64,000 bases of DNA from Drechslerella dactyloides (Eukaryota; Ascomycota; Orbiliomycetes; Orbiliales; Orbiliaceae): positions 930,001 through 994,000 of the forward strand of contig JAGTWJ010000013.1 of assembly GCA_020064725.1 (NCBI GenBank), given 5' to 3'. The position numbers were made by a program, and so were the translations under genes. Shown here one piece after another: positions 33,541-43,458 of the stretch (its first letter is position 1; every line of letters begins with the position of its first letter). The notes under the pieces are model-generated. The model was not told where the DNA came from, ran no database searches, and saw only the letters and a program-made list of their open reading frames with translations.

Positions 33541-34869
33541 AAGCGATAGTTGAGACGCGTCTGGGGAGTGCATCTAATCCACTAGTACTTCGAACATGAA
33601 TTGTCGCCCGAGATGGTGACGGTCCCCAGGCGCGAGTTTTTACAAAAGTAGAGTTACCCCGGGCCGCAAAGAGCGCCGAACAGTTGTTAATCCTCTGCCA
33701 GGGTTCGGAAGCCTTGAATACGAACATTGCGAATGCAAGGTTATGTTAACGGCTGTTAGTCAAATACTTGCCTCTATATTTTGCCTTGAAATGCTTGACC
33801 TCTTGGTATATCACCACGTCAAGTCCTGCCGGAATACTTCGCCGGATGGAGGAAATATCGAAAATATCAATCAGGGCTGTGTCCGAGGAACGGGTATGAT
33901 ATCATGATACGAGACCAACTGTCGTTTAATATGCTTAATGAGAGAATCTAAGAATTAAAATATGGAACAAATGAGTGCATACAGCTTGTGGATCATTAAT
34001 GCATTCTCTGTGAGCAGAAGTGTGGTTTGGCGTTTGGCTTGATGGATGAGGAATTATAATGCAGTCAACGGGGCGCTGCTGTTGGAACTTCGCCAAGCTT
34101 AATTAATTCTGTCAATCGATCGGCGATCCTATATGTGGATCCCATATATGGTCTAAATTACTTTATATATAGAAAAGGGACTAGCCCACTCAATTTATTT
34201 TCGCAAATAACATCTTCATCTCTCTTTCTACTTTACATGATAGGTTGTGAGCTGCTCAAATCCATCATCACAAGCACAATCTAGGCTACTTTTGAAAAAC
34301 AATCCAACGGGGCCACACCTTTAATCTCAAATTCAGACCTAAAAAAAATCGCAGTTCTCACCGGCACGGACAACTCTACCTCATATGATCCGCGAGGATG
34401 AGAGGACATCTCCAAGGCAAAGGCCTGTGGACCATAGTCAGTGACTCCGATACATGTCCCTCCACTGTGATTTCGTCTGACTAAATGCGGTACTTGGTGC
34501 AAGTCAAGCTCGGCGATATGGCCCAAGTCGCTTCATATCTGTGATGTCGACAACAAGGATTTCCTCACGCCCGCAGACTCCCTATTCCCTGGGCTCTCAA
34601 CTCTCTGCGAACGACCTGACTATGGGCAAACTGGGGCCCAGTGTTGCCTTTTGATAGCAATATTCTCGCCGCATTGTTGGAACAAGAAACTCCAGCCCAT
34701 GGCTTCAAACCGTGATGGAAGGGTGCGAAGAAAAGGTCATTTTGCATCAATACGTTTGGATCCTTAACTATTCGGTTTCTACTTTGTATATACCGATACT
34801 GTTCCCGTATATATATTTAGGCAGAGTCTTCTAGCTTCAAGGGATATCTAGGGACCGAGGTACATACTT
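33541..34869. other. degenerate right part of the island
   Basis: No intact gene is seen here. It is AT-rich around 33900-34200. Two adjacent minus-strand frames at 34281-34526 and 34565-34750 read like real protein fragments and are listed separately. Confidence 0.4.
34281..34750 (-). pseudogene. possible remnant of an unidentified protein gene
   Basis: Two minus-strand frames, 34750-34565 and 34526-34281, have a protein-like composition (for example HSGGTCIGVTDYGPQAFALE, SYEVELSVPVRTAIFFRSE, a beta-strand-rich pattern). They are broken by a stop and a frame change between 34526 and 34565. Neither has a convincing start context or splice sites that join them. They could be a decayed gene in the repeat-bounded island. 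I do not recognise the family, and chance cannot be excluded. Confidence 0.25.
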
Positions 34870-35050
34870 TGCCGGTACAGCGGGGTGGATTACTACGGTT
34901 ATTTGCTGAAAAAACTGCATTATTACGGTATTATTACCTGGAATACGTATTTTCACTGATATAGCTGCAATAATACGATATTACACCCAATCCTTTGTTA
35001 GAGGATGGTATTCAGATCGTATTCAAAAACAGGTTGTTTCCGGCACAGAT
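34866..35050 (+). mobile_element. MITE-like element, copy B
   Basis: This is the second copy of the element at 25375, in the same orientation. The left end reads CATACTTTGCCGG, and the right end reads CCGGCACAG followed by AT-rich sequence. Shared interior blocks include GGGGTGGATTACTAC, TATTATTACCTG and ATTTTCACT. Its right end overlaps the 3' end of the F-box gene at 35023 (minus). Confidence 0.6.
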
Positions 35051-35916
35051 ATATATTTATCCCACTCGCAGGCCGCCACTTTCGCCGTAATCCACCGTAT
35101 ATCCTTCCTGCCGCGATACTCGTCCTTCGACGCGAACAACATCTCATGCGGCAAGCTCACATCCAACCCCGCCTGCTGCAACTCCACCGCCGTCTCTCGC
35201 ACGATCATAGCGATAACCTCGCCTACCGTCGTCCGGCGCCGCGGACACAGCTGCATGGACCATAAATCTTCCGACCACCTGGTGAAATCCTCGTTGGTGA
35301 CGCCGAGACCTGCCGCGAAGGGCGCGTCGTCCATGGGCAGCTGGCCGTTCCAGACGCCGTACGGGGGACGGTTGTCGTGGCTGTTGCGGAGGCTATCGCA
35401 GTCGAAGACGCAGTAGCGGTATGGGTCATCGTATAGAATTGGGAGGACGGGAGTGGTGTTATCCGTGGTCACGGGTGAGGGGTTCGTATCAGCGTCGGGT
35501 AGGAGGCCGGGAATCTCGTCGGACGGGTGGAAAAGCGGCTCGTCGAGAAACGGGCATTCGGATATGTCGATCCAGTCGACGGGGCGGCGGAGCTCGGCGT
35601 CCGGGTTGAAGAAGCCGTATCTGAACGTGTAGCTTTTGAGCGCGCCGTTCTGGACTAGGAAGCTGAAGTGGCCGTAACTCGTTTCCACCTCCGAGAAGGT
35701 CACGAAGCAGTGGGAGCGGAAATCGCGGGTGTGGGGTGGGGCGAGGTAGCGGCTGTTCCGAAAGGAGGGGTAGTTGGTGATGATGTCCTTCCAGAGCGGG
35801 GAGACGGCTGCAGCGGCGGGGTGGGAGCCGAAGGGGAGGTAGCTGAGGATCTCAGCCTGGAGCTCGACGGGGAGTGCGAAGAGTGGGTGAAGCGTGCGTT
35901 TCGCACTGCCGGACAT
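35023..35916 (-). CDS. F-box-like protein, 297 aa
   Basis: This is a single exon on the minus strand. Residues about 10-45 (LHPLFALPVELQAEILSYLP, then AAVSPLWKDIITNYPSF) fit an F-box, with L-P-x-E-hydrophobic and the later W-x-x-I. The remainder is Pro/Asp-rich and not recognised. The ATG at 35916 is preferred over the in-frame upstream ATG at 35976 because it places the F-box near the start. The last seven codons and the stop lie within the MITE-like copy B, so the original C-terminus was probably replaced. The hairpin motif (35988-36005) is about 70 bases upstream of the start. An SCF substrate-adaptor role is the family expectation only. Confidence 0.7.
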   Translation of the reverse strand: MSGSAKRTLHPLFALPVELQAEILSYLPFGSHPAAAAVSPLWKDIITNYPSFRNSRYLAPPHTRDFRSHCFVTFSEVETSYGHFSFLVQNGALKSYTFRYGFFNPDAELRRPVDWIDISECPFLDEPLFHPSDEIPGLLPDADTNPSPVTTDNTTPVLPILYDDPYRYCVFDCDSLRNSHDNRPPYGVWNGQLPMDDAPFAAGLGVTNEDFTRWSEDLWSMQLCPRRRTTVGEVIAMIVRETAVELQQAGLDVSLPHEMLFASKDEYRGRKDIRWITAKVAACEWDKYISVPETTCF

Positions 35917-36366
35917 GGTGATATTGATATCTGACCCAGTCCGGACACCAGCAAAACTCGCAAGCCAAGCCCACATGGAAAAGGGAGGGTCTGGTTTACG
36001 AGGCCAGCAAAACCTGGGAACAGATCTGATATTAATATATTCGTGGACGCTGAATCGCGGGGATATCGCAATGTCGGTAGTCGATGTCTCTCCTATATAG
36101 TGGACTAGGGATGTGCACTTTTGGCGAAGACTTTTGGCGAAAGCGTCCGGCTTGACTAATTAGATGTCATGCGCTGCTTCAAACAATGCAGACTAAGACA
36201 ATTGCGATATCAAAAAAGGGTCCTCACTTCTTCCTAAGAAAGTGGAGCTCAGTACAAGGTTCATGCACGCTGACATCATAATATCAAACAACAGCAGAGC
36301 CGCATCATAAATCAATAACTCTCGCGAGCTAGCGCGAATCCGAACAAAGTATCGAAATCAACCGAT
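35917..36366. other. spacer between two minus-strand genes
   Basis: This spacer holds the F-box gene's promoter and the hairpin motif at 35988. The right part is AT-rich 3' flank of the next gene. No other feature is seen. Confidence 0.4.
35988..36005 (+). repeat. dispersed hairpin motif, copy 3
   Basis: GGTCTGGTTTACGAGGCC differs from copy 4 at one base. It lies upstream of the F-box gene. Confidence 0.7.
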
Positions 36367-37139
36367 TCAAACATCGACATAGTCATCCAACCTCTCGTTC
36401 TCCTTCCCCTTACCCTTCCTGCCGACATTTCCCGGTCTCTCCCGCCGGTCGACAACCTTCTCCAATCCGCCCTTCCAAACCCGCCACTCGATCTCCTGCG
36501 AAACGACACCCTCAAGCAACCTGTGCAGCCAGCGAAACACGCCCTTAGCGCCCGTCTCGTTCTCGGCGGCCAGCGCGCCAATGTATCCGCGGAAGACGTC
36601 GGCCATGTCGCGGGTGGACAGCGTGGCCCATGCACCGTAGTGGTGGATGTGCTGTTCCATGCGGTAGCAGAGGGCGAGGTAGTGTGCTTGGTTATCCGTG
36701 AGGAAGGATTGCTTGATTTTCTGCACATACTCATATATATCAGCCTTGTATACATCATACCGATATGAACTTCGGGGTAATATTTTGGGACTTGGAATGT
36801 TCAAGGATCATGTAGGTGAACGATACGCACCTCACTATCCTCGGCAGTCAGTTTCTCGCCCTTCGCGGCGAGAATATCATCCACAGCCTCCTCAATCATC
36901 TTCTGCCCCATAACAGCATACCCGATACCGACAGCACCAGCACACCCATCGTCCGCGCCACTCGAACTCGAGCTTGAATTCTTCCTCTCCTTCCGCGCCT
37001 TGTCGACCCTCAGCACAGCCTTCATCGTCCTGGGACTCCGCAAATCCGGCAGCGCAGGCAGCGAATACACCGGCCAGCTCTCCGACGGCTCCAAATGGCC
37101 AACGGGGACAGCGAAGGGGACGACGTTGGCTGCAGACAT
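36367..37139 (-). CDS. hypothetical protein, 220 aa
   Basis: There are two exons on the minus strand, 37139-36831 and 36720-36367. The donor is GAG|GTGCGT, the acceptor TGTGCAG|AAAATC, and the phase is 0. The protein has no recognisable domain. Exon 1 has a Ser run (residues about 55-61) and a helical stretch (GQKMIEEAVDDILAAKGEKL). Exon 2 is helical with WRVWKGGLEKV and a Lys/Arg/Glu-rich tail. The frame is open a further 66 codons upstream to 37337 and includes a basic segment (FKRRKFKFKHAKNKIK), so a longer 286-aa product is possible. The gene shares orientation with its neighbours on both sides. Confidence 0.6.
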
Positions 37140-37885
37140 GGTGACGGCGGGGTTCGTTGTAGTCGTGATTTTAATCTTGTTTTTCGCGTGCTTGAATTTG
37201 AATTTGCGGCGTTTGAAGGAGAACGATGGGATTGGAACTGGGAGACAGGTGCAGGATGTTAAGCCGGCGGAGGGTTTCATCGCCGCTGCTGGGACCGGTA
37301 AATTTTTCTGTCGATGGTGTTGAACCGGGTACGACACATTGCATTGACGATGAGAAGTTCGTGAGATGTTTACAAAGAACGAGATGTTAAATTAGACGCA
37401 AGTAAGTGGTACAGTAAGAAAGTCATCGACAGACAGACAAACAGACAGATGCTTGCAGATATGGTTGCAGCCCCGTTGGTAGGCTGGAATATATCTTGTA
37501 TTTATATATGCGGCGAGCTGGAGGGGGCTCTACCAAAAAAAAAAAAGATTTTTGACCACCGGATAATCATTATCATCGTCGTACCACTGGGCGGAAGCAT
37601 CAACTACATTCTACTACAACTTAACAAAATTTTATCAGAACACCACCCACTCTTCGCAGATGTGGTACTATAGCAGACGGCTTGTGGTATTTTGAAAAGC
37701 GGCGTGTTGTTGCCTTCCAGCTCCAATGCAACAGCACTGATTCGGATGCTCTGCCTGAACAACGATGTAAATTGCTACTTTCAGAGTACGATATATCTGA
37801 CCGGATGAATCTCAAGATCTCAGCATATGAGAACAGAACATGTCATTGCTTTTGATACGTTTTAAGCGTATTCAAACATCTACGC
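37140..37885. other. spacer between two minus-strand genes
   Basis: The left part is the promoter or possible extended N-terminus of the 220-aa protein. An A-run lies at 37536-37546. The right part is the 3' flank of the 1333-aa gene. No gene is seen. Confidence 0.35.
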
Positions 37886-40800
37886 CTACGCAGATTCCTC
37901 CTTCTTCTCCTCCTGCGCCTTCGGCACGCCCGCCTTCTCCTCCGCCTCGCGAATCTCCTTCTCCTCGTCACCGCTCTTCTTTCCCGCAAGATACTCGACA
38001 ACCTTCTTCTCCGCCGCAACCACATCCTGCCACATCGTCAGAAATATCGTCACAACCTTCTTGAGCACGTCGACCTCCTCCTCCCCACTTCGTCCGTTAC
38101 AATACCGCAGCATCGCCATGAAATCACCCTCCGGCAGCCCTGAGATCTTTATAAATTCTTTCACATCCTTCACTTTTTCAATGACGACCGCTAGTTTCCC
38201 CGCCTTCTCGCCACCGGGCAGCGCTGTCAACCGCTGCTCCAGCGTCTTTGGCATCTCCGCCGCTGCTACTGTACCGTCCGACGGAGCTGGCTCCTCCACC
38301 ATATTTCCAGTGAGAATGTACTCCACCAGATGTATCTTACTCGGCGGCGGCGGCGGGTCCGCGGTCGGTTTACCCACCGTCCAGGGGGCACGATATATCT
38401 CCGCGTCGCTCTTCAGCTGCCGTAGTATTTCCTTCTGCGGTATCTCCTCCCCTTTCTCCAGCCGCGCCAGCACGGCGTCAATGTTGCGGTGATTCTGCAA
38501 CTTGACGCAATCCACGCCGAACAGCGCCGCCACATCCCGTCGTTTCGTCTGCATTTCCTCGTAGATACCCTTCGCTGTTGCCACATCGCCGGCGACAGCC
38601 GCATCGACAAGGCGGCTCTTCAGCTCCTTCAGCAGCGCCGAGCGCTTCGCGTAGGTATTCGCTGCTGACAGCCGCGTGTCCGTGTCCACTTTATCGACCT
38701 CCCCCGTCTCCTTGAGCTTGTCCAGCGCGCGCATAACCCGTGCGGCGCCGCGATTGCCCTTCCGCCCATCGATCTCCTCGGCGGGTACTAACCCTACGAT
38801 CCGCGCGGCGGCCTCCTTGACTGTGGCTGCGTCATACCCACCGAGCAACAGCCGACTGAGCACCTCGACCATCACCTCTCCCCACTTCAGCGCGACGTTC
38901 CGGCGGCGCAGCTGCTCCCGGATGGCGTCCTGCCGGATCTGGCTGACGCCCTCGCGCAGCACGCGCGTAACCGGGTCCGTCACCGTCTTGCGCACTGTCC
39001 GCGCGACGAGCAGCCGTACGTTCTTCGCAAACTGCGCCCGGGGCCACGCGGTGTACGGGAACAGCTCGACGATGCGCGCGTACAGCCAGTATTCGTGAGA
39101 CGGTGGCACTTCAATCGTCGTCGTCCGCGACAGCAGCTGCCATGCCATATTCATCGGCTGGACGCCCGCCGCCAGCAGCGTCATAAGGTATCCGAAGAGC
39201 CCGCGCATCATTTTCGTGGTGGTATCCACGTCTTCCCCGCCGCGTGCTTCGGGCGGGACGGCGGAGCGGGTGGCGGCCAGGCTGCGCATGGCGTCCGTGA
39301 GCGCGTAGGCGAGCAGGAAGCCGAGGTCCTTGCTCGCGGGTTGGATGTTGAACTCGCGCGACTGTACTGCCGCGCTGATGGTGTTGCGCTGCAGAATGCG
39401 CAACATGGAGACGTGGTGGACGTTGCACAGCTCCACCCAGAATTGGCTGTATGGATGCTTGATGTTGATGAACTGGTCGAAGCAGGCGAAGGCGAAGGCG
39501 GAGCCGGCCTTGTCTTCCGAGATGCCGTAGGGGAAGCCCAGGGCGAGCTTTCCGGTCGTCGTCGCGAGCGGGCCGTTGTGCCCATCTTGAGAGAGCGGGA
39601 GGATGATGCCGCAGTCCAGACCACTGAGGGACTGCACACGGTCGTCCAGCTTGCAGACGATGAGGGCTTCACTGGGCGTGTCCGGCTGCGGTGACGTGAG
39701 CTGCTGGAGGTGGTGGAGGACGTTGTTTTCCTTCGCTTTCTGCAGCAGGGTGCGGAAGTTCTGGGTGTCGATATTGGCGATGACCATGCCGATTTCAGTG
39801 CAGTGCTCTTCGAGGATCGTGGCCAGGTCCTCGTACGTCATGTCTTTGCTGGCGGCGACGTTGTCCAGAATCTTCTGCTTGCGGATCATCTGCTTGAGGT
39901 CGTATTTGCGCGTCGACGATATCCGGCTGGAGACCAGCGCCCCGAGGGCGTCTATGAGCCATTGCGCCGCGGTTTTGGCATTCTTCTCAGCCCGCTTGTA
40001 CTTTTCCATCAGACGAGGATCGCGGTTCTGGCCTTTGGACTCGAGGAGGGCGTCGACGTACGCCTGCTTGTGGGGCGCGATGGTGGCGTCCATCATTTCC
40101 TTGAGCTTCTTCTGCAGCTTGGAGGTGAACACCGGCAGATCCTTCGGCGTAAGCGCGACTTGGAGCTGCGCGAGGGTGTCGAGGACGTCGAGCTTGAACT
40201 CCTCCAGCTCCGGCAGTTGAAGAGACGTAAAGTTCGTGTAGAGCTCGTCCGGCGTGCAGAGTGCGCCTCTGAAATACACCTTTGGCTCGTCACCGATGGA
40301 GGTAATGTTGCTCCACGGGTGTTTTGCGGGTGTCTGCGAGAGGACGGCTTCGACGGCCTCCGTGATATCCTCGCCGAACTTTGGTATCTCATCCAGCAAC
40401 CCTGCCCACCGGATGCCGCGGTAAAAGTAATACCGGTCGCCAAGCTGGACGACGACAACGGACTGCGGGCCCGCTAGCGCTGTGATGGCATTAATCTTGG
40501 TGTCGTTGAGCAGATCCTCGACGGAGGCGGTAGCTTGCTCAGGCGGCGGCGTCCGCGTCTGCAGGATGTAGAGGGCGTTACAGCGGACGTCCGGGTTGAG
40601 CACGCGCGCCTGGTCCGTCATGCGGTCCGAGACGGTGAAGACGACGATAGACGCGCGGTCGAACAGCCGCGTATACTGCTCGTGCGTGACATTCGCGCCG
40701 ACGAACGGTGTCCCCAGTGCTAGGACCATTGACCCCTCGAGCGGGTTGCCCAGCGCGCATGGCAGCACAATCGTCTTGTCGGTGGCGCTGGCGGGGTCCG

Positions 40801-41887
40801 GCTGCGAGGCGTGGACGGTTATGCCCTGGAAAAAGGTGATGTGGTTGCCGTCGTGGCCGGCGACAAAGGAGGGGAGCTTGCAGCCTTCTTCTGTTACGAA
40901 CAGCGGCTTTGCGACGTCGACGTCGACCAGCGTGATGGTCTCGGGTGGCGCGGGGCCACTTTCATTATCATCATCGTCCAGCTTCGTCTTCTTCTTGTCC
41001 CGTTTCTCTGTCGCGCCTGGCGTGGAGGCTGCAGGCGGCGGCGGGGCAGCCGGTTCCCTTGCGATGGCACGAGCGAGAGTGTCGCCGGGCAGCTTGGGGC
41101 CCGCAGCAACCTGGTCCGACGTTACGGCTGACGGCAGGACGGAGAAGCACAGCTTTTCCCCGCGCCGGCGACCGACGACGGGTATGCAGAGCGTGGCGTC
41201 GCCAATCGTCGCCTCGTCAAGCGGGACGGGGACAACATATAATATCTTGGCATGGTGGTCGGCAATCGTCACGGCGGGGTTCTGCGGCTTGTACTTGTGG
41301 AGTGAATTGTAGCTGTACCCGGACACGAACAATCCAAAGGGATTCTCGGAGAGTTCGTTGGAGAAGTTGACGTGGTGTAGCAGCATGTTTCCAATGTTGA
41401 TGTCGCCGCTGTGGCGGGCGCCAGGGAGCCCCACGTGGGTTGCATTGCAGTAGAGGACGACATCGCCAGCGGCATTGCCGACGCAGAAGTCGTAGTAGGT
41501 CGGCTGGCGGACGGAGAGGACGATTATGGCCTTCTCATCGGGCACGAAGGGCACCTCGAGGTACGGGGTGGTCAGGGAGATGATGGTGTATGCTTTGAAG
41601 TCGGCGAGCTGGGCGGAGAAGGTGTCGATGCGGGTGGTGATGGTCTCGGAGAGGGAGTTGAGGTCCGTGGCGGAGAGGAAGTAGGACTCGTCCTTGTCGG
41701 CGAGGTCGATGTTGGTGATTGTCGGGGATGATGATGGTGATGACGATGGTTCGAGGAGGAGGAGGGTGCGGTTGAACGGGTGGGCGGTGCCGGCGGGCTG
41801 CGAGGCGAGGAAGGCGGTGACGTCGTCGCGGGTCTGCAGCAGCGGGTTGAACACCGTCTTGCGGACGGCGGCGAGCGAGGCTGCCAT
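37886..41887 (-). CDS. large protein of unknown family, 1333 aa, single exon
   Basis: This is an uninterrupted ORF of 4 kb on the minus strand, unusual for this intron-rich window. The N-terminal about 250 residues look like a globular beta-rich domain (TIISLTTPYLEVPFVPDEKA, YYDFCVGNAAGDVVLYCNAT). A low-complexity Pro/Asp/Lys linker lies near residue 280-320. The middle (residues about 330-600) is again beta-rich, and from about 600 to the end the protein is mainly helical and charged (for example KLQKKLKEMMDATIAPHKQA). The C-terminus is Lys/Glu-rich. No signal peptide or membrane helix stands out. I do not recognise any domain. The gene lies about 480 bases downstream of a SPRY-like gene on the same strand, so co-function is possible but unproven. 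Confidence 0.8.
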   Translation of the reverse strand: MAASLAAVRKTVFNPLLQTRDDVTAFLASQPAGTAHPFNRTLLLLEPSSSPSSSPTITNIDLADKDESYFLSATDLNSLSETITTRIDTFSAQLADFKAYTIISLTTPYLEVPFVPDEKAIIVLSVRQPTYYDFCVGNAAGDVVLYCNATHVGLPGARHSGDINIGNMLLHHVNFSNELSENPFGLFVSGYSYNSLHKYKPQNPAVTIADHHAKILYVVPVPLDEATIGDATLCIPVVGRRRGEKLCFSVLPSAVTSDQVAAGPKLPGDTLARAIAREPAAPPPPAASTPGATEKRDKKKTKLDDDDNESGPAPPETITLVDVDVAKPLFVTEEGCKLPSFVAGHDGNHITFFQGITVHASQPDPASATDKTIVLPCALGNPLEGSMVLALGTPFVGANVTHEQYTRLFDRASIVVFTVSDRMTDQARVLNPDVRCNALYILQTRTPPPEQATASVEDLLNDTKINAITALAGPQSVVVVQLGDRYYFYRGIRWAGLLDEIPKFGEDITEAVEAVLSQTPAKHPWSNITSIGDEPKVYFRGALCTPDELYTNFTSLQLPELEEFKLDVLDTLAQLQVALTPKDLPVFTSKLQKKLKEMMDATIAPHKQAYVDALLESKGQNRDPRLMEKYKRAEKNAKTAAQWLIDALGALVSSRISSTRKYDLKQMIRKQKILDNVAASKDMTYEDLATILEEHCTEIGMVIANIDTQNFRTLLQKAKENNVLHHLQQLTSPQPDTPSEALIVCKLDDRVQSLSGLDCGIILPLSQDGHNGPLATTTGKLALGFPYGISEDKAGSAFAFACFDQFINIKHPYSQFWVELCNVHHVSMLRILQRNTISAAVQSREFNIQPASKDLGFLLAYALTDAMRSLAATRSAVPPEARGGEDVDTTTKMMRGLFGYLMTLLAAGVQPMNMAWQLLSRTTTIEVPPSHEYWLYARIVELFPYTAWPRAQFAKNVRLLVARTVRKTVTDPVTRVLREGVSQIRQDAIREQLRRRNVALKWGEVMVEVLSRLLLGGYDAATVKEAAARIVGLVPAEEIDGRKGNRGAARVMRALDKLKETGEVDKVDTDTRLSAANTYAKRSALLKELKSRLVDAAVAGDVATAKGIYEEMQTKRRDVAALFGVDCVKLQNHRNIDAVLARLEKGEEIPQKEILRQLKSDAEIYRAPWTVGKPTADPPPPPSKIHLVEYILTGNMVEEPAPSDGTVAAAEMPKTLEQRLTALPGGEKAGKLAVVIEKVKDVKEFIKISGLPEGDFMAMLRYCNGRSGEEEVDVLKKVVTIFLTMWQDVVAAEKKVVEYLAGKKSGDEEKEIREAEEKAGVPKAQEEKKEESA

Positions 41888-42368
41888 TTTGACGATTGCA
41901 ATTGATACGGTAATATTCTCTCTTCTTTCTAGATAGTATCGATATCTCGAGATCTCATCTTCAATTCGGCCGGCGGGGTTTTAAATAACGGTGATTGAAG
42001 GGTGCACTTTTGGTGTCAGCACAGCGTACGGCCCACCGACTCTAGCTAGACTCGAAAGTTAGAACTTGCCATGCCTTCACCGCTGACTCAGGCCTAAGAG
42101 CCCGGCCGCCTGAGGCACCGCCGGATGCATCGACGCTCACGCCTGCAGGATGCTGATATTGAAATGTGTCTACAGGTGGAAGTGATTGTAGCTGCGATGT
42201 ATGTACTCTGACGTATGTCTGTATGCAGTTGTGCTGTGCATGCACGTTGGAAACAGTCATGATACAAAACTTCATTATCAAATTATCAAAAACTCCCATG
42301 CATCCGTATCACCATTATCGCCCAGTAAATTATTCTCGAGCACACGCTTATGCAAACTCAATGTCAAA
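41888..42368. other. spacer between the SPRY-like and 1333-aa genes
   Basis: This 481-base spacer holds the promoter of the 1333-aa gene and the 3' end of the SPRY-like gene. No other feature is seen. Confidence 0.35.
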
Positions 42369-43458
42369 TTAATAGAAGCTGGCGCTCTGTCCCCCGCCAA
42401 ACCAGCCGCCGCCGCCCGTTGTCCGAAAGAATTTAGACCACTTGCTCGGTTTGAACTGCACAAGTTAGCATCTTTGCCCGACATCATGAAGAGTAGCAGG
42501 TATCTGGTATGAAACTCACCCCAGCGTTCGCGGCATTCCCCTTCGCTGCCAACTCCGCATCCGCGACCCCGCCGTCGCCAGCGAATCCCACCGCCTCACC
42601 AATCTTCACCTTCCCACCCACACCGGGCCCGGACACCACCAGCACGGGAAACACATCCGTCAGACCGGCCAAGAACCCCCGCGCGACGTCACCGCCAACC
42701 GGCTTTTCCTCGCCGTTGACCGTCACGAACACCTTCGTCGGACAGGGGACGAGGTCTTTCGCGTCGGCCGTGCGAGTTGTCTGGTTGCCCTTGCGGTCTA
42801 TCGCCTTGGAAATCTTACTCGGCTTGGCGCTCGGGTTGTCGTGCACGTCGCGCGTGGGCACCATTGGCACGGACGCGTCGAAGAGGTAGGTTATTCCGAT
42901 CCCGACGGTGTCGCCGACACCTGCTGTGAACGTGACGCCATCCTCGGTGGGGACTTTGACGCCATTCGCGTAGACGGCGCCGTCGGTCGAGTTCCACAAG
43001 AGGGACGGGCCGGACGCGCTGGTCGGCGGGGCGGCGGGGTCGTCAAACGCGCGGAGGCTCTTCTCAGGCCGTGCCGCGACGGCGTCGGACCCCGCGTCCT
43101 TGACGAGGAAGCCGAAGGCGAGGGATGCGGGGGTGCCAGCGTATCCGAGGCTGGTGATCTCGAATTCCCAGTAGATGGTCTTGGCGTCGACGCCGCTGAC
43201 GAGCGGGGAGTCGTAGCGGGCGGCGAACAGCGGATAGTTGGCGTAGACGTCCCAGGTCGTCGCTGTGGTCGTGGCGGAGGAGTCCGCGGACGGGTTGAGC
43301 TGCCAGAAGGTGCCTTTGGTCTTGAGGCCCTCGGCCGTCTGCGCGAGGCGGTAGTTGGCGGTGGGGATGTTCTGGAACTGGAAGCCCTTGCCCGCGGCGA
43401 TGAAGTAGCGTTCCCTGTCGGCGTACTTTGCGGCCACCGCGAGGGGCTTGTCGGCCAT
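42369..43458 (-). CDS. SPRY (B30.2)-like domain protein, 341 aa
   Basis: There are two exons on the minus strand, 43458-42520 and 42455-42369. The donor is GCTGGG|GTGAGT, the acceptor GTGCAG|TTCAAA, and the phase is 0. Residues about 70-240 fit a SPRY fold: IYWEFEITSLGYAGTPASLAFGF early, then LLWNSTDGAVYANGVKV, GVGDTVGIGITYLFD and FVTVNGEE, and FPVLVVSGPG. SPRY domains bind protein partners. The last exon adds a basic, aromatic, Gly-rich tail (WSKFFRTTGGGGWFGGGQS). The same-strand neighbour is the 1333-aa protein. Without the splice the product ends differently, at 42484. The spliced tail has better composition. Confidence 0.72.

Noticed and set aside
39095..40477. Long plus-strand frames opposite the 1333-aa gene
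   Set aside because: They are antisense shadows of a GC-rich coding region, with no signals of their own.
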